Source of the DNA: ZC4RG25 sp023428365
GTDB taxonomy: Bacteria; Pseudomonadota; Alphaproteobacteria; Rhizobiales; Hyphomicrobiaceae
Length of the DNA: 64,000 bases
Assembly: GCA_050283925.1 (NCBI GenBank)
Contig: JBNOAI010000002.1
Coordinates: 372,001 to 436,000, forward strand
Direction of reading: 5' to 3'
Part shown: in pieces, positions 54,031 through 62,581 of the stretch
Layout of the letters: each line of letters opens with the position of its first letter
Numbering within the stretch: position 1 is the stretch's first letter
The notes under the pieces: model-generated
What the model was told of the DNA's origin: nothing
Databases searched by the model: none
What the model saw: the letters and a program-made list of their open reading frames with translations, nothing else
Made by a program: the position numbers and the translations under genes

Positions 54031-54062
54031 GCATCGCTATATCCATATGAATATAGCGATGC
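54031..54062. promoter_or_regulatory. ModE box (molybdate-responsive operator), near-perfect palindrome
   Basis: Twelve-base arms GCATCGCTATAT (54031-54042) and ATATAGCGATGC (54051-54062) are perfect inverted copies; the 8-base centre CCATATGA is itself nearly symmetric. Trimmed to ATCGCTATAT-N8-ATATAGCGAT, the site is 28 bp long and reads like the established ModE consensus (ATCGnTATATA-N6-TATATAnCGAT, also 28 bp). It lies between the DUF2325 gene and mop and abuts the DUF2325 start. Confidence 0.85.
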
Positions 54063-54174
54063 TGCCAGATCGAGAGACTTTCTGCAAGCACCCCTAACCT
54101 TCGAGCAATGGTCACGATCCGGAAGCAGCCGGTTGGCTCCCGGCATCAGGAGCATCGTACCGCCCAACCAGATG

Positions 54175-54198
54175 CGCTATATTGACTGAGACATGCCG
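54175..54198 (+). promoter_or_regulatory. Degenerate second ModE-like box before mop
   Basis: The half site CGCTATAT (54175-54182), identical to the core of the perfect box, is followed after exactly 8 bases by ACATGCCG (54191-54198), which matches five of eight positions of the other half. It ends 31 bp before the mop ATG and overlaps a TATATTGAC promoter-like stretch. Spacing identical to the strong box argues for a real, weaker site. Confidence 0.5.
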
Positions 54199-54229
54199 CT
54201 ACCAACCACCCGCAGGGAGTGTACAGCCC

Positions 54230-54439
54230 ATGAAGCTCAGTGCCCGTAACCGCCTCAAGGGACGCATCGTTAACGTCACCAAGGGGCAGACCACCGCGCA
54301 TGTGCGCATCGACATCAACGGCGCCGTTGTCACTGCCTCGATCACCAATGAAGCTGTCGATGAACTTGGCTTGGCCGCGGGCCAGGAGGCCTATGCCGTC
54401 ATCAAGGCATCCGACGTCATGGTCGCGATCGACGATTGA
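54230..54439 (+). CDS. mop: Molybdenum-pterin/molybdate-binding protein, single TOBE domain
   Basis: Small cytosolic molbindin of 69 residues, one TOBE/Mop domain: SARNRLKGRIVNVTKGQTTAHVRIDINGAVVTASITNEAVDELGLAAGQEAYAVIKASDVM (positions 3-64, quoted in outline). Families such as Mop bind molybdate or tungstate and act as a store or buffer. ATG 54230 has AGGGAG about ten bases upstream, slightly distant. It is first in the rightward operon; the stop is followed within ten bases by the TrmO-like gene, and a ModE-like box precedes it. Confidence 0.92.
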   Translation: MKLSARNRLKGRIVNVTKGQTTAHVRIDINGAVVTASITNEAVDELGLAAGQEAYAVIKASDVMVAIDD

Positions 54440-54447
54440 GCCAACAG

Positions 54448-54945
54448 ATGGTGAGACGTAACGAAATCCGGACGGGGGAGGTTGCCGTATCGCTGCCTCC
54501 CGCCACCGACGCTGGCTTGATCTTCATTGGCCGTATTCATACGCCCTGGACGGACCGGCTCCAGTGCCCGCGGCAAGGGCGGCTGGACGGTCCGGAATGC
54601 CGGATCGAGATTTTCGAGCCTTGGGTCGCGGCCCTCGATGGCATGGCGCAGTACGAGTTACTGGAAGTGCTTTACTGGCTGCACGAGTCGCGCCGGGATC
54701 TCGTTCTGCAAAGTCCGCGGTCGGACGGCACGGTGCGCGGCACGTTTTCTCTGCGTACGCCCGTGCGCCCTAACCCGATTGCCACCCATATCGTTTCGCT
54801 CGTGCGGGTCGAGGGCGCCAATGTGTTCGTGCGCGGGATGGATTGCCTCGATGGAACGCCGCTGCTCGACCTGAAACCTGATCGCGCCGGCTTTACGCCA
54901 TTGGCGCCCGCACAGCCGGGTGATTTCGAGGTTGGCGCGACATGA
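54448..54945 (+). CDS. TrmO/TsaA-family protein (tRNA methyltransferase fold)
   Basis: Protein of 165 residues with the TsaA/YaeB beta-barrel pattern: FIGRIHTPWTDRLQCPRQGRLDG near residue 30, CRIEIFEPWVAALDGM, LLEVLYWLHESRRDLVLQSPR, then RTPVRPNPIATHIVSLVRVEGANV and GMDCLDGTPLLDLKP. In bacteria the family (TrmO) methylates t6A37 of tRNA using SAM; the Arg-Pro-Asn-Pro-Ile motif of the SAM site is intact. Short TsaA proteins are also found in metal-transport operons with no proven role. ATG 54448 is nine bases after mop; TTG 54436 overlapping mop is an alternative. It overlaps the next gene by four bases, making one operon. Confidence 0.8.
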   Translation: MVRRNEIRTGEVAVSLPPATDAGLIFIGRIHTPWTDRLQCPRQGRLDGPECRIEIFEPWVAALDGMAQYELLEVLYWLHESRRDLVLQSPRSDGTVRGTFSLRTPVRPNPIATHIVSLVRVEGANVFVRGMDCLDGTPLLDLKPDRAGFTPLAPAQPGDFEVGAT

Positions 54946-55964
54946 TCAACCGGCGAGCGTTTCTCGGTGCGGCGGCGACATCACTGGTGCCGGCTTCTGT
55001 GTGGGCGCGGTCATCCACGATACAGGATCACGCCGGCAGGTCGATTCCGGTGCCAACCTCGGTGCAACGCGTTTTCCCGGCCGGGCCGCCAGCGGCAATT
55101 CTGCTGTACACGTTGGCTCCGGAGCTGCTGCTCGGCTGGCCGCGTGCCCTGGCGCCGGACGTGCGGAATTTCCTTCTCCCGGACATCGCCAGCCGGCCTG
55201 AGGTGGGGCGGCTCACCGGGCGCGGAAATACCGCTAATCTGGAAGCCGTCCTGCAAGCCAAGCCTGATCTCATTCTCGATGTTGGGACGATTTCCGACAC
55301 CTATACGAGCCTCGCCGATCGCGTGCAGTCTCAAACCGGTATTCCATATGTCCTGCTCGATGGCCGGCTTGAGACAACGGATAAGGCCTATCGGACGCTC
55401 GGCGCGCTGATCGGCAAGGAGGAGAAGGCCGCGCAACTTGCCGATTACGCAGCGGAAACCCTCAGCGCCATTCGCAATCGTATCTCGGGAATTCCAGAGA
55501 GCGCTCGACCGAGGGTGTACTATGCGCGCGGCTCACGCGGCCTCGAGACCGGGCTCGCCGGATCGATCAATGTCGAGTCCCTCGCCGTCATGGGCGCCCG
55601 CAACGTCGCGGGCGAGCGAAGCGGTGGTCTGGCTACGGTGTCGTTGGAGCAGGTTTTGGCGTGGGATCCCGAAGTCATTGTCACGATTGATCGCGAGTTT
55701 GCACGTGCCGTTCGCACTGATCCAGCCTGGTCATCCGTTTCAGCCATCCGCTCCGGCCGCGTTCATCTGGCTCCGGCATTGCCATTCGGCTGGATCGATT
55801 TTCCACCGTCGGTCAACCGTCTTATCGGCCTGCATTGGCTCGGGCGCGTGCTCTATCCGGATCACTTCAGGGATGATCTGCGACCGATCGCGACATCATT
55901 CTATCGAGAGTTTTATCATGTCGACGTGAGCGCCCAGGAGATGGACAAGATCCTCGCCGAATGA
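54942..55964 (+). CDS. Metal/oxyanion ABC substrate-binding protein (FepB/BtuF/MolA class)
   Basis: Periplasmic binding protein of 340 residues with a Tat-like signal (INRRAFLGAAATSLVPASVWARS). The two-lobed type III pattern is seen as HAGRSIPVPTSVQRVFPAGP and LEAVLQAKPDLILDVG, then GIPYVLLDGRLE and WDPEVIVTIDREF. This class binds siderophores, haem, cobalamin, or (MolA) molybdate and tungstate. No Cys lipobox is visible. Because it is cotranscribed with mop behind a ModE-like site, molybdate or tungstate is the likely ligand, but Fe-siderophore remains possible from the fold alone. It overlaps both neighbours (ATGA). Confidence 0.85.
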   Translation: MINRRAFLGAAATSLVPASVWARSSTIQDHAGRSIPVPTSVQRVFPAGPPAAILLYTLAPELLLGWPRALAPDVRNFLLPDIASRPEVGRLTGRGNTANLEAVLQAKPDLILDVGTISDTYTSLADRVQSQTGIPYVLLDGRLETTDKAYRTLGALIGKEEKAAQLADYAAETLSAIRNRISGIPESARPRVYYARGSRGLETGLAGSINVESLAVMGARNVAGERSGGLATVSLEQVLAWDPEVIVTIDREFARAVRTDPAWSSVSAIRSGRVHLAPALPFGWIDFPPSVNRLIGLHWLGRVLYPDHFRDDLRPIATSFYREFYHVDVSAQEMDKILAE

Positions 55965-56983
55965 CACCGACCTCATCGCATGTAGCGCGTGGCTTATCGA
56001 TCTCGGCAGCAATCCTGCTGTGCTCCATTGTGGCCGCATTCGCCTTTGGCCGATTTCCGGTAGGCATTCTTGATCTGCTTCAATCCGCATTCGCCAAACT
56101 GACCGGAACGCCGTCATCCCTACCGCCGGCGATCGAGACCGTCATCTGGCAGGTGCGCGGTCCTCGCATTCTCGCCGCTGTGCTTGTCGGAAGCGCGCTG
56201 GCCGCGGCGGGAGCGGCCTTTCAAGGTCTGTTCCGCAATCCGTTGGTGTCCCCTGACATTCTCGGTGCATCGTCCGGCGCGGCTCTCGGCGCGGTGATCG
56301 GCATCTACTTTTCACTCGGCATTCTGGGCATCCAGGCGCTGGCGTTCGCCGGGGGACTGGCCGCTGTTGCTGCCGTCTATTTGATCGGCTCGTCATTACG
56401 AGGCGGGGACACAATCCTCGTGCTTGTGCTGACGGGTGTTGTCGTAGGCGCACTGCTGGGAGCCGGCGTCGGCCTGCTGAAATACCTCGCCGACCCGTAC
56501 AATCAATTGCCGGCGATGACGTTCTGGTTGCTTGGCAGTCTGGCGGCAACGACGCCTGCCGATTTGCTTCCCCTGTTGGGGCCGGTGCTTGCGGGTATCC
56601 TTCTTCTCTACGCGTTGCGATGGCGGATGAATGCGATGTCATTGCCCGAGGAAGAGGCCCGCACGCTCGGCCTTCCGACCGGCCCATTGCGTATAGCTAT
56701 TGTCGCAGCGGCCACATTGATCACCGCCGCAAGCGTTTCAGCGGCGGGTGTCATCGGATGGGTGGGACTGGTTGTTCCACATCTGGCCCGCTTCCTTGTA
56801 GGTCCAAGCTTTCCGATCCTGTTGCCGACGTCCGCCATTCTCGGCGGAGGCTATCTGCTGCTGATCGATACCGTGGCCAGAACCGCAGCTCCGGTAGAAA
56901 TTCCGCTCGGTATTCTGACTGCTGTCATTGGCACGCCGTTCTTCATCGCGTTGTTGCGGAATGCGGCCCGGAGTTGGTCGTGA
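55961..56983 (+). CDS. FecCD-family ABC transporter permease (BtuC/MolB class)
   Basis: Inner-membrane permease of 340 residues with about ten hydrophobic segments, as in BtuC. Signature region RILAAVLVGSALAAAGAAFQGLFRNPLVSPDILG is followed by GASSGAALGAVIG; the coupling segment ARTLGLPTGPLRIAIVAAATLITAASVSAAGVIGWVGLVVPHLARFLVG is standard. The start ATG 55961 overlaps the binding-protein stop, and a GTG overlaps its own stop, so the three transport genes are translationally coupled. Confidence 0.93.
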   Translation: MTPTSSHVARGLSISAAILLCSIVAAFAFGRFPVGILDLLQSAFAKLTGTPSSLPPAIETVIWQVRGPRILAAVLVGSALAAAGAAFQGLFRNPLVSPDILGASSGAALGAVIGIYFSLGILGIQALAFAGGLAAVAAVYLIGSSLRGGDTILVLVLTGVVVGALLGAGVGLLKYLADPYNQLPAMTFWLLGSLAATTPADLLPLLGPVLAGILLLYALRWRMNAMSLPEEEARTLGLPTGPLRIAIVAAATLITAASVSAAGVIGWVGLVVPHLARFLVGPSFPILLPTSAILGGGYLLLIDTVARTAAPVEIPLGILTAVIGTPFFIALLRNAARSWS

Positions 56984-57741
56984 AGCTTGAAACCAGAAAA
57001 CTGAGCTACGGCTATCGCAATCTGATCGTAGGGCGCGACCTGGATTTCCATGTCGCTGCTGGCGAGGTGGTCGCGCTGCTTGGTCCCAACGGCGGTGGCA
57101 AGACAACACTGCTGAAAACACTGCTCGGTCTGCTTTCTCCGCTGGCAGGCGAGATATTGATCGACGATCGCCCACTTCAGATGCTTTCGACGCGTGAAAG
57201 GGCGCAACTTGTTGCCTATGTCCCGCAAGTCCACGCCGGAACATTTGCCTTCGCCGTCGAGGATATCGTGCTGATGGGCCGCAGTGCTCATGGCAATGTC
57301 TTCACACCTCCCTCGCAGCGAGATCGCGAAGCGGCGCATCATGCACTTGAGCGTCTGGAACTCCTGCATCTCAGCCAGCGCCCCTACACGATGATCTCGG
57401 GTGGCGAGCGTCAGCTTGTTCTGATCGCGCGCGCCCTCGCGCAGCAACCCCGGTTCGTCGTCCTCGATGAACCGACCGCTAATCTCGACTTTGGCAATCA
57501 AGGCAAAGTCATGCGGGAAATCCGTGCGCTCGCCGCCAGTGGGCTGGGTGTGATCTTCTCGACGCATGACCCGAACCACGCCCTGAGGCACGCCGATCAT
57601 GCGCTGCTGATCCGTGACGGCACGTGTCTCGCCGCGGGGGCGGTTGAGAGCGTTCTCACGCAGACCAATCTGATAGCTCTCTATGCGAGCCCGGTTCTGT
57701 CCGTAGGCGAAGGTAGACAGACCGTATTCTTGTCGGGGTGA
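56980..57741 (+). CDS. ABC transporter ATPase (FepC/BtuD/MolC class)
   Basis: Cytosolic ATPase of 253 residues from GTG 56980, which overlaps the permease stop. Walker A GPNGGGKTTLLKTLLGLL, Q-loop AYVPQVHAGTFAFAVEDIVLMG, signature ISGGERQLVLIARALAQQ, Walker B FVVLDEPTANLD and H-loop STHDPNHAL are visible. The order binding protein-permease-ATPase completes an importer of the iron-siderophore/vitamin B12/molybdate class. It ends the operon; about 190 bp precede the next gene. Confidence 0.93.
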   Translation: MKLETRKLSYGYRNLIVGRDLDFHVAAGEVVALLGPNGGGKTTLLKTLLGLLSPLAGEILIDDRPLQMLSTRERAQLVAYVPQVHAGTFAFAVEDIVLMGRSAHGNVFTPPSQRDREAAHHALERLELLHLSQRPYTMISGGERQLVLIARALAQQPRFVVLDEPTANLDFGNQGKVMREIRALAASGLGVIFSTHDPNHALRHADHALLIRDGTCLAAGAVESVLTQTNLIALYASPVLSVGEGRQTVFLSG

Positions 57742-57935
57742 ACGGTCCCATTAGAAATTGCCTGTGCAGTCTTTGCCGATGACGAATGAAGCTGCCTTCT
57801 CGTATTTTCAGGGACGGCAGAATATTTCCAATGGCTGGGGGGCTGATTGCAGTTGTTCCTCTAAAAACATTATTTCAGTAAACAAGCGGGCATCCGCCCA
57901 TTCACGCCAGCCCATCTCAACAGTGCACTAGTCCC

Positions 57936-58850
57936 TTGAACCTCCGACATCTCAGTTATCTGCTCGCCTTGGCCGCAGAGCGAAACTTTCACAAAGCCGC
58001 ACAGGCTTCGCACATCGCTCAGCCGACCCTCTCGGCTGCGCTTCGGCAGCTTGAAGCCGAATTCGGTGTACCACTCGTTCGCCGCTCCAATCAGCGGTTC
58101 GAGGGATTTACCGATGAAGGCGTGAAGGTTCTCGAGGTCGCGCGACGTATGTTGGCCGACTCCGATACCCTCAAACAGTCGCTACGCACACCGCGCGGTC
58201 GGCTCACGGGTCAGCTTCGCATCGGCATCATTCCCACCGCCGAGCCACTGGCCGGCCAGATCACGGCCGCCTTTCATGCTCGGCAACCTGATGTCACGAT
58301 TACTTTGCTGAGCAATACATCGAAAGAAATCGAGCGCGGCATTACAGAGCATACGCTTGAGGCTGGGATCACCTACGTCGAGCGTACGCGATCCAGTCAG
58401 TTGCTCGCCCAGCCGCTGTACCGGGAGGGCTACGTCGTGATCGGCGCGGAGGAGTTTCTCGGCCAGACTCGGACACGCATCACGTGGCGGGAAGCGGCAT
58501 CACTGCCGTTGGTGTTGCTCAATCAGGAGATGCAAAACCGGTCACTGATCAATGAAGCCTTCCGCAAAGCCGGCGCCGAACCGAAGGTCATGGCCGAAAG
58601 CAGCACGCTGGTCGGAATCTTCAGTCACGTGCGGCAAGGCATGTGGTGCGGTGTTGTGCCCAATACCTTTGCCGCCATGCTCGGCCCAGTCGGTGGAATT
58701 CGGGTGTTGGCCCTGACGGATCCGATAACAGAACACGCTGTCGGCATCCTCACGTTGGCCCGCAAGCCGCTACCGCCTCTTGCTCAGGCCCTGATCGAAG
58801 TTCTGCAGCAGCTGCCGGCAATCGGGGGGCGCGCTAAGCTTCGTGGCTGA
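57936..58850 (+). CDS. LysR-family transcriptional regulator
   Basis: LysR regulator of 304 residues with TTG start at 57936 (MNLRHLSYLLALAAERNFHKAAQ). HTH AAQASHIAQPTLSAALRQLEAEFGVPL then RRSNQRFEGFTDEGVKVLEVARRMLAD. This subtype (LRHLSY, QRFEGFTxEG) is frequent beside formate dehydrogenase or other Mo enzymes in alphaproteobacteria, a recollection I cannot test here. It lies between the MolABC-like operon and an aldehyde dehydrogenase gene, all rightward. No close ribosome-binding site precedes the TTG. Confidence 0.82.
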   Translation: MNLRHLSYLLALAAERNFHKAAQASHIAQPTLSAALRQLEAEFGVPLVRRSNQRFEGFTDEGVKVLEVARRMLADSDTLKQSLRTPRGRLTGQLRIGIIPTAEPLAGQITAAFHARQPDVTITLLSNTSKEIERGITEHTLEAGITYVERTRSSQLLAQPLYREGYVVIGAEEFLGQTRTRITWREAASLPLVLLNQEMQNRSLINEAFRKAGAEPKVMAESSTLVGIFSHVRQGMWCGVVPNTFAAMLGPVGGIRVLALTDPITEHAVGILTLARKPLPPLAQALIEVLQQLPAIGGRAKLRG

Positions 58851-58947
58851 TAGATTTTATCGATCACGGTGCGGGTAGAACTCATTTGCCCTTCAGGCTT
58901 GCCGCTTCCATTAGTGCCCCTCGCAGCAGTCATGGCAGGAGCGGACG

Positions 58948-60417
58948 ATGCTTGATGGCGAGGTGATGACGTTGCCGGAACAGCGTCTGCTGATTCATGG
59001 CAACTGGGTCAATGCGGCGAGCGGCCGGAGCTTCGCGACGATCAACCCAGCCACTGAAGAGCATATCGCCCAGATCGCGGAGGCCGGAGCCGCCGATATC
59101 GATGCTGCCGTAACCTCGGCGCGTCAGGCCCTGGAAGGGCCGTGGCGGCTGCTAACCGGCGCTCAGCGTGGCAAGCTTCTTCGCCGCCTCGCGGACCTCA
59201 TTGAACAGGATCTGGAAAATCTCGTCAGGCTCGAAGGCATCGATGCGGGGAAGCCGCTCGCTGCAACGCGTCGGCAAGACCTTCCGGCTGCGATCGATTG
59301 CCTCGAATACTACAGCGGCTGGGCTGACAAGATCGCAGGTGAAGTGGTGCCGGCGCGCGCCGATGCCCTTACGTATGTGACCCGCCAGCCGGTCGGCGTG
59401 GTAGCCGCCATCGTTCCGTGGAACTTTCCCCTGATGAATGCGGTGTGGAAAATCGCACCGGCACTCGCGTGCGGATGCACGGTCGTGCTCAAGCCTGCGG
59501 AGTTGACTCCACTGTCGGCGCTCCGCCTTGGCGAACTTGCGTTAGCCGCTGGAATTCCACCGGGTGTCCTCAACATTGTGCCGGGATTCGGTACGGTTGC
59601 GGGACAGGCTCTCATTGAACATCCCGGCGTCGACAAGATCTCCTTCACCGGCTCGCCGCAAGTTGGCAAGCACATTATGGCGACCGCTGCTCAGCAGTGC
59701 AAACACGTCACGCTGGAGCTCGGCGGCAAGTCGCCGAATATCATTTTTGAGGATGCCGACCTAGACGCTGCCGCGCACGCGACGGGATCAGGCATCTTCT
59801 TCAATGCCGGTCAGGTGTGCTCAGCGGGATCGCGCGTTCTGGTTCAAGAGAGCAAGTATGACGAGATGGTCAGCCGCCTCGTCGTTCGCTCCGAGCGGAT
59901 CAGACTGGGCAACCCATTCGATCCAACAACGTCGATGGGACCACTGATCTCCGCAATACAACAGGAGCGGGTCCTGGGACATATCGCGCGCGGTCGCGAT
60001 GGGGGAGCGCGCGTGACTTCTGGTGGTGAGGCGCATGGCGATAGCGGGTTCTTCGTTCAACCGACGGTGCTAGCCGATGCCACGAACGCAATGAGCGTGG
60101 CGCAGGAAGAAATCTTTGGCCCGGTCGCAACCGTTATTCCGTTCAAGGATGACGCTGATGCGGTCCGTATTGCCAACGACAGCCGGTACTCACTGGCCGC
60201 CGGTCTTTGGACAAAGGACGTGACGCGCGCACATCGCATTGCGCAGGCATTGCGTGCCGGAACAGTGTGGATCAACACATTCGGTCCGACCGATACGCGT
60301 ATGCCATGGGGCGGATTTGGCGGCGATTCCGGAGTCGGACGAGATCTCGGAAGAACAGCCCTGGATAATTACACCGAACAGAAGGCTGTTTGGTTGCATC
60401 TCGGCAAGGTCGCCTGA
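58948..60417 (+). CDS. NAD(P)-dependent aldehyde dehydrogenase
   Basis: Cytosolic oxidoreductase of the ALDH superfamily, 489 residues, full length. Seen: VVAAIVPWNFPLMNAVWKIAPAL, catalytic Glu257 in VTLELGGKSPN, nucleophile Cys291 in FFNAGQVCSAGSRV, and a C-terminal EIFGPVATVIPFKDDADAV. It is of the betaine-aldehyde/gamma-aminobutyraldehyde type by overall look (the DVTRAHRIAQALRAGTVWINTFG block), but substrate cannot be set. ATG 58948 is preceded by AGGAG at six bases. LysR at 57936 is immediately upstream and may regulate it. Confidence 0.9.
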   Translation: MLDGEVMTLPEQRLLIHGNWVNAASGRSFATINPATEEHIAQIAEAGAADIDAAVTSARQALEGPWRLLTGAQRGKLLRRLADLIEQDLENLVRLEGIDAGKPLAATRRQDLPAAIDCLEYYSGWADKIAGEVVPARADALTYVTRQPVGVVAAIVPWNFPLMNAVWKIAPALACGCTVVLKPAELTPLSALRLGELALAAGIPPGVLNIVPGFGTVAGQALIEHPGVDKISFTGSPQVGKHIMATAAQQCKHVTLELGGKSPNIIFEDADLDAAAHATGSGIFFNAGQVCSAGSRVLVQESKYDEMVSRLVVRSERIRLGNPFDPTTSMGPLISAIQQERVLGHIARGRDGGARVTSGGEAHGDSGFFVQPTVLADATNAMSVAQEEIFGPVATVIPFKDDADAVRIANDSRYSLAAGLWTKDVTRAHRIAQALRAGTVWINTFGPTDTRMPWGGFGGDSGVGRDLGRTALDNYTEQKAVWLHLGKVA

Positions 60418-60600
60418 CGGCTAGATGTAAGGCTTTTCCCTCTACCAGCGGAGCTGCACGTACTGGCGTACGCGCGGCCGGCCGTGCCCGTGTCGATCTC
60501 TATTGCTGTATCAATCGATTTTATCGATCGTAATCACTCACACAATGCGTTGGAACGCCAGCGCCGAGCCACCGACATTCCGGAAAACCGAATTCCGGAA

Positions 60601-61659
60601 ATGGATGCTCGCGTGCAAAGAAATGCTGTGCCCACTCATGCGGACGTCATCGTCCCGTCATCGCGTATCCGCGCGTCCACCAATCACATCGGCGATCTAA
60701 GCTGGGGCGTTCTCCTCACTATTATCATCGCGTCGGCTGCACTTTTGATCCGTGAGTTGCCCGGGATGTCGGCAGTGAGTCCAATGATCCTCGCGGTCAT
60801 CATTGGCATGGCTGTCAATGCAGCAATTGGCTTGCCCGAGAGGGCCCGGCCGGGCATCGCGATTGTTGTTCGAAGCGTGCTGCGGTTTGCCATTATTCTT
60901 TTGGGGCTCCAACTGACGATCGGGCAGGTCGCGAATGTCGGACTGACCGGCCTCGGTATCATCGCCTTGGCCGTCATCTCGACGATGGGATTCACAATTT
61001 GGCTGGGCGGCGTATTGCGCGTCGATCGCCAACTCAGTCATCTCATCGCCGTGGGAACAGCAATATGCGGCGCTTCAGCCATCGTTGCGGCGAACAGCGT
61101 TACGCGAGCGCGTGGAGAAGATGTGGCGTACGCATTGGCTTGCGTCACTCTGTTCGGCACGATCGCAATGTTCTCTTATCCGCTACTCGCAGACGTCCTG
61201 CTCCTTTCTCCGGATGTCTACGGTTTGTGGGCTGGAGCGTCCATTCACGAGGTTGCGCAAGTCGTTGCCGCCGCATTTCAGGCCGGGCCGGAGGCGGGTG
61301 AGATCGGCACCGTCTCAAAGTTGTCCCGCATCATCTTTCTCGCACCGATTGTTCTGAGCCTGGCGGCAATCGCTCCGCGCGGAGATGCGGGTGAGCCTCC
61401 GACGATTCCGATCCCGTGGTTTGTCTTAGGCTTCATCGGCATGATGCTGTTCAACAGCATCGTCGACGTGCCGAGTGTTGTGCGGTCAATTGCAGGTTCC
61501 GCTACGTCCTTCATGCTCGCAATGGCCTTGGCGGCGATGGGTCTGCAAACCAACATCGCGCACCTGCGCAAAAAGGGACTCCGTCCTCTCCTACTCGGAT
61601 GTGGTGCGACCCTCTATATCGCAGGCATCAGCCTGACATTGGCGCTACTGCTCGTGTAA
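60601..61659 (+). CDS. yeiH: YeiH/UPF0324-family membrane protein, putative sulfate/sulfite exporter
   Basis: Integral membrane protein of 352 residues with about ten hydrophobic stretches. The family pattern is seen as VSPMILAVIIGMAVNAAIGLPERARPGI, RFAIILLGLQLTIGQVANVGLTGL, GTAICGASAIVAANSVTRARGEDVAYAL and GLWAGASIHEVAQVVAAAF. Its physiological role is not firmly known; the family is annotated as putative sulfate exporter. ATG 60601 is taken; the frame is open back to 60484 with a GTG, but the extra part is polar and unlike relatives. A LysR gene follows after 10 bp on the same strand. Confidence 0.85.
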   Translation: MDARVQRNAVPTHADVIVPSSRIRASTNHIGDLSWGVLLTIIIASAALLIRELPGMSAVSPMILAVIIGMAVNAAIGLPERARPGIAIVVRSVLRFAIILLGLQLTIGQVANVGLTGLGIIALAVISTMGFTIWLGGVLRVDRQLSHLIAVGTAICGASAIVAANSVTRARGEDVAYALACVTLFGTIAMFSYPLLADVLLLSPDVYGLWAGASIHEVAQVVAAAFQAGPEAGEIGTVSKLSRIIFLAPIVLSLAAIAPRGDAGEPPTIPIPWFVLGFIGMMLFNSIVDVPSVVRSIAGSATSFMLAMALAAMGLQTNIAHLRKKGLRPLLLGCGATLYIAGISLTLALLLV

Positions 61660-61669
61660 CAATGAAGCC

Positions 61670-62581
61670 ATGACACTCGAGCAGCTTCGGATTTTTGTCG
61701 CGGTCGCCGAGCACGAGCACATGACTCGGGCTGCGCATCATCTCAACTTGACGCAATCGGCGACGAGTGCCGCAATCGCTGCCCTCGAAAACAGGTACGT
61801 GACGAAGCTGTTCGATCGTGTCGGCCGGCGTATTGCTCTGACAGAAGCAGGGCGTCTGTTTCTTGTCGAAGCCAAAGCGGTTCTGACCCGTGCAGCAACG
61901 GCGGAAACAGTCCTTGCCGATCTGGCCGGATTGTCACGTGGGACCGTTCGAATTGCCGCGAGTCAGACCGTCGGCAACTACTGGCTGCCGCCCATCATCC
62001 GACGCTTCCGATCCATCCATGGTGGCGTCACGCTCAAGCTTTCACTTGGCAATACCGAGACGGTTGCAGCAGCGGTTCGCGAAGGTTTGGCAGAACTCGG
62101 CTTCATTGAAGGGGACATCGACGACCCGGTTCTCGCTGTTCGATCGATAGCGAGGGATCAGATGGTTCTCGTCGCACCCAACGGTCATCCGTGGTCACAG
62201 ACCCCACCGAAAGCAGCTGACGACCTGAGAACGGCACAATGGGTTTGCCGTGAGCGCGGCTCGGGAACGCGTGCAGCGCTGGAAGCGGTTTTGCCAGCGT
62301 TGGGGCTCGGCCAGGAGGCAATGGAATCCGCACTCGAATTGCCATCGAACGAAGCCGTTTGCGCCGCGGTCGAGGCCGGCGCCGGAGTGACGATTTTATC
62401 GTCTCACGTGGTCCGGCGCGCGTTGGAGGCCGGCTCCCTGGTTGCGATTGATATCAAGCTACCGTCGCGGAGTTTCTTCGTCCTGCGCCACAAGGAACGA
62501 TACGTAACGAAAGCATCCGCTGAATTTCAGAGACTTGCGATAGAAAAACCTATCCACAACACGGCAGATCCTCGGCGCTAG
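61670..62581 (+). CDS. LysR-family regulator, YeiE-like
   Basis: LysR regulator of 303 residues: HTH AAHHLNLTQSATSAAIAALENRYVTKLFDRVGRRIALT, effector domain GTVRIAASQTVGNYWLPPIIRRF (overlapping pieces), VREGLAELGFIEGDID. The subgroup resembles YeiE/CysB-like proteins, and E. coli yeiE neighbours yeiH; here the pair is tandem (10 bp apart) rather than divergent. This supports regulation of the exporter gene, possibly in response to sulfite or a related anion (family knowledge, not shown here). ATG 61670. Confidence 0.85.
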   Translation: MTLEQLRIFVAVAEHEHMTRAAHHLNLTQSATSAAIAALENRYVTKLFDRVGRRIALTEAGRLFLVEAKAVLTRAATAETVLADLAGLSRGTVRIAASQTVGNYWLPPIIRRFRSIHGGVTLKLSLGNTETVAAAVREGLAELGFIEGDIDDPVLAVRSIARDQMVLVAPNGHPWSQTPPKAADDLRTAQWVCRERGSGTRAALEAVLPALGLGQEAMESALELPSNEAVCAAVEAGAGVTILSSHVVRRALEAGSLVAIDIKLPSRSFFVLRHKERYVTKASAEFQRLAIEKPIHNTADPRR

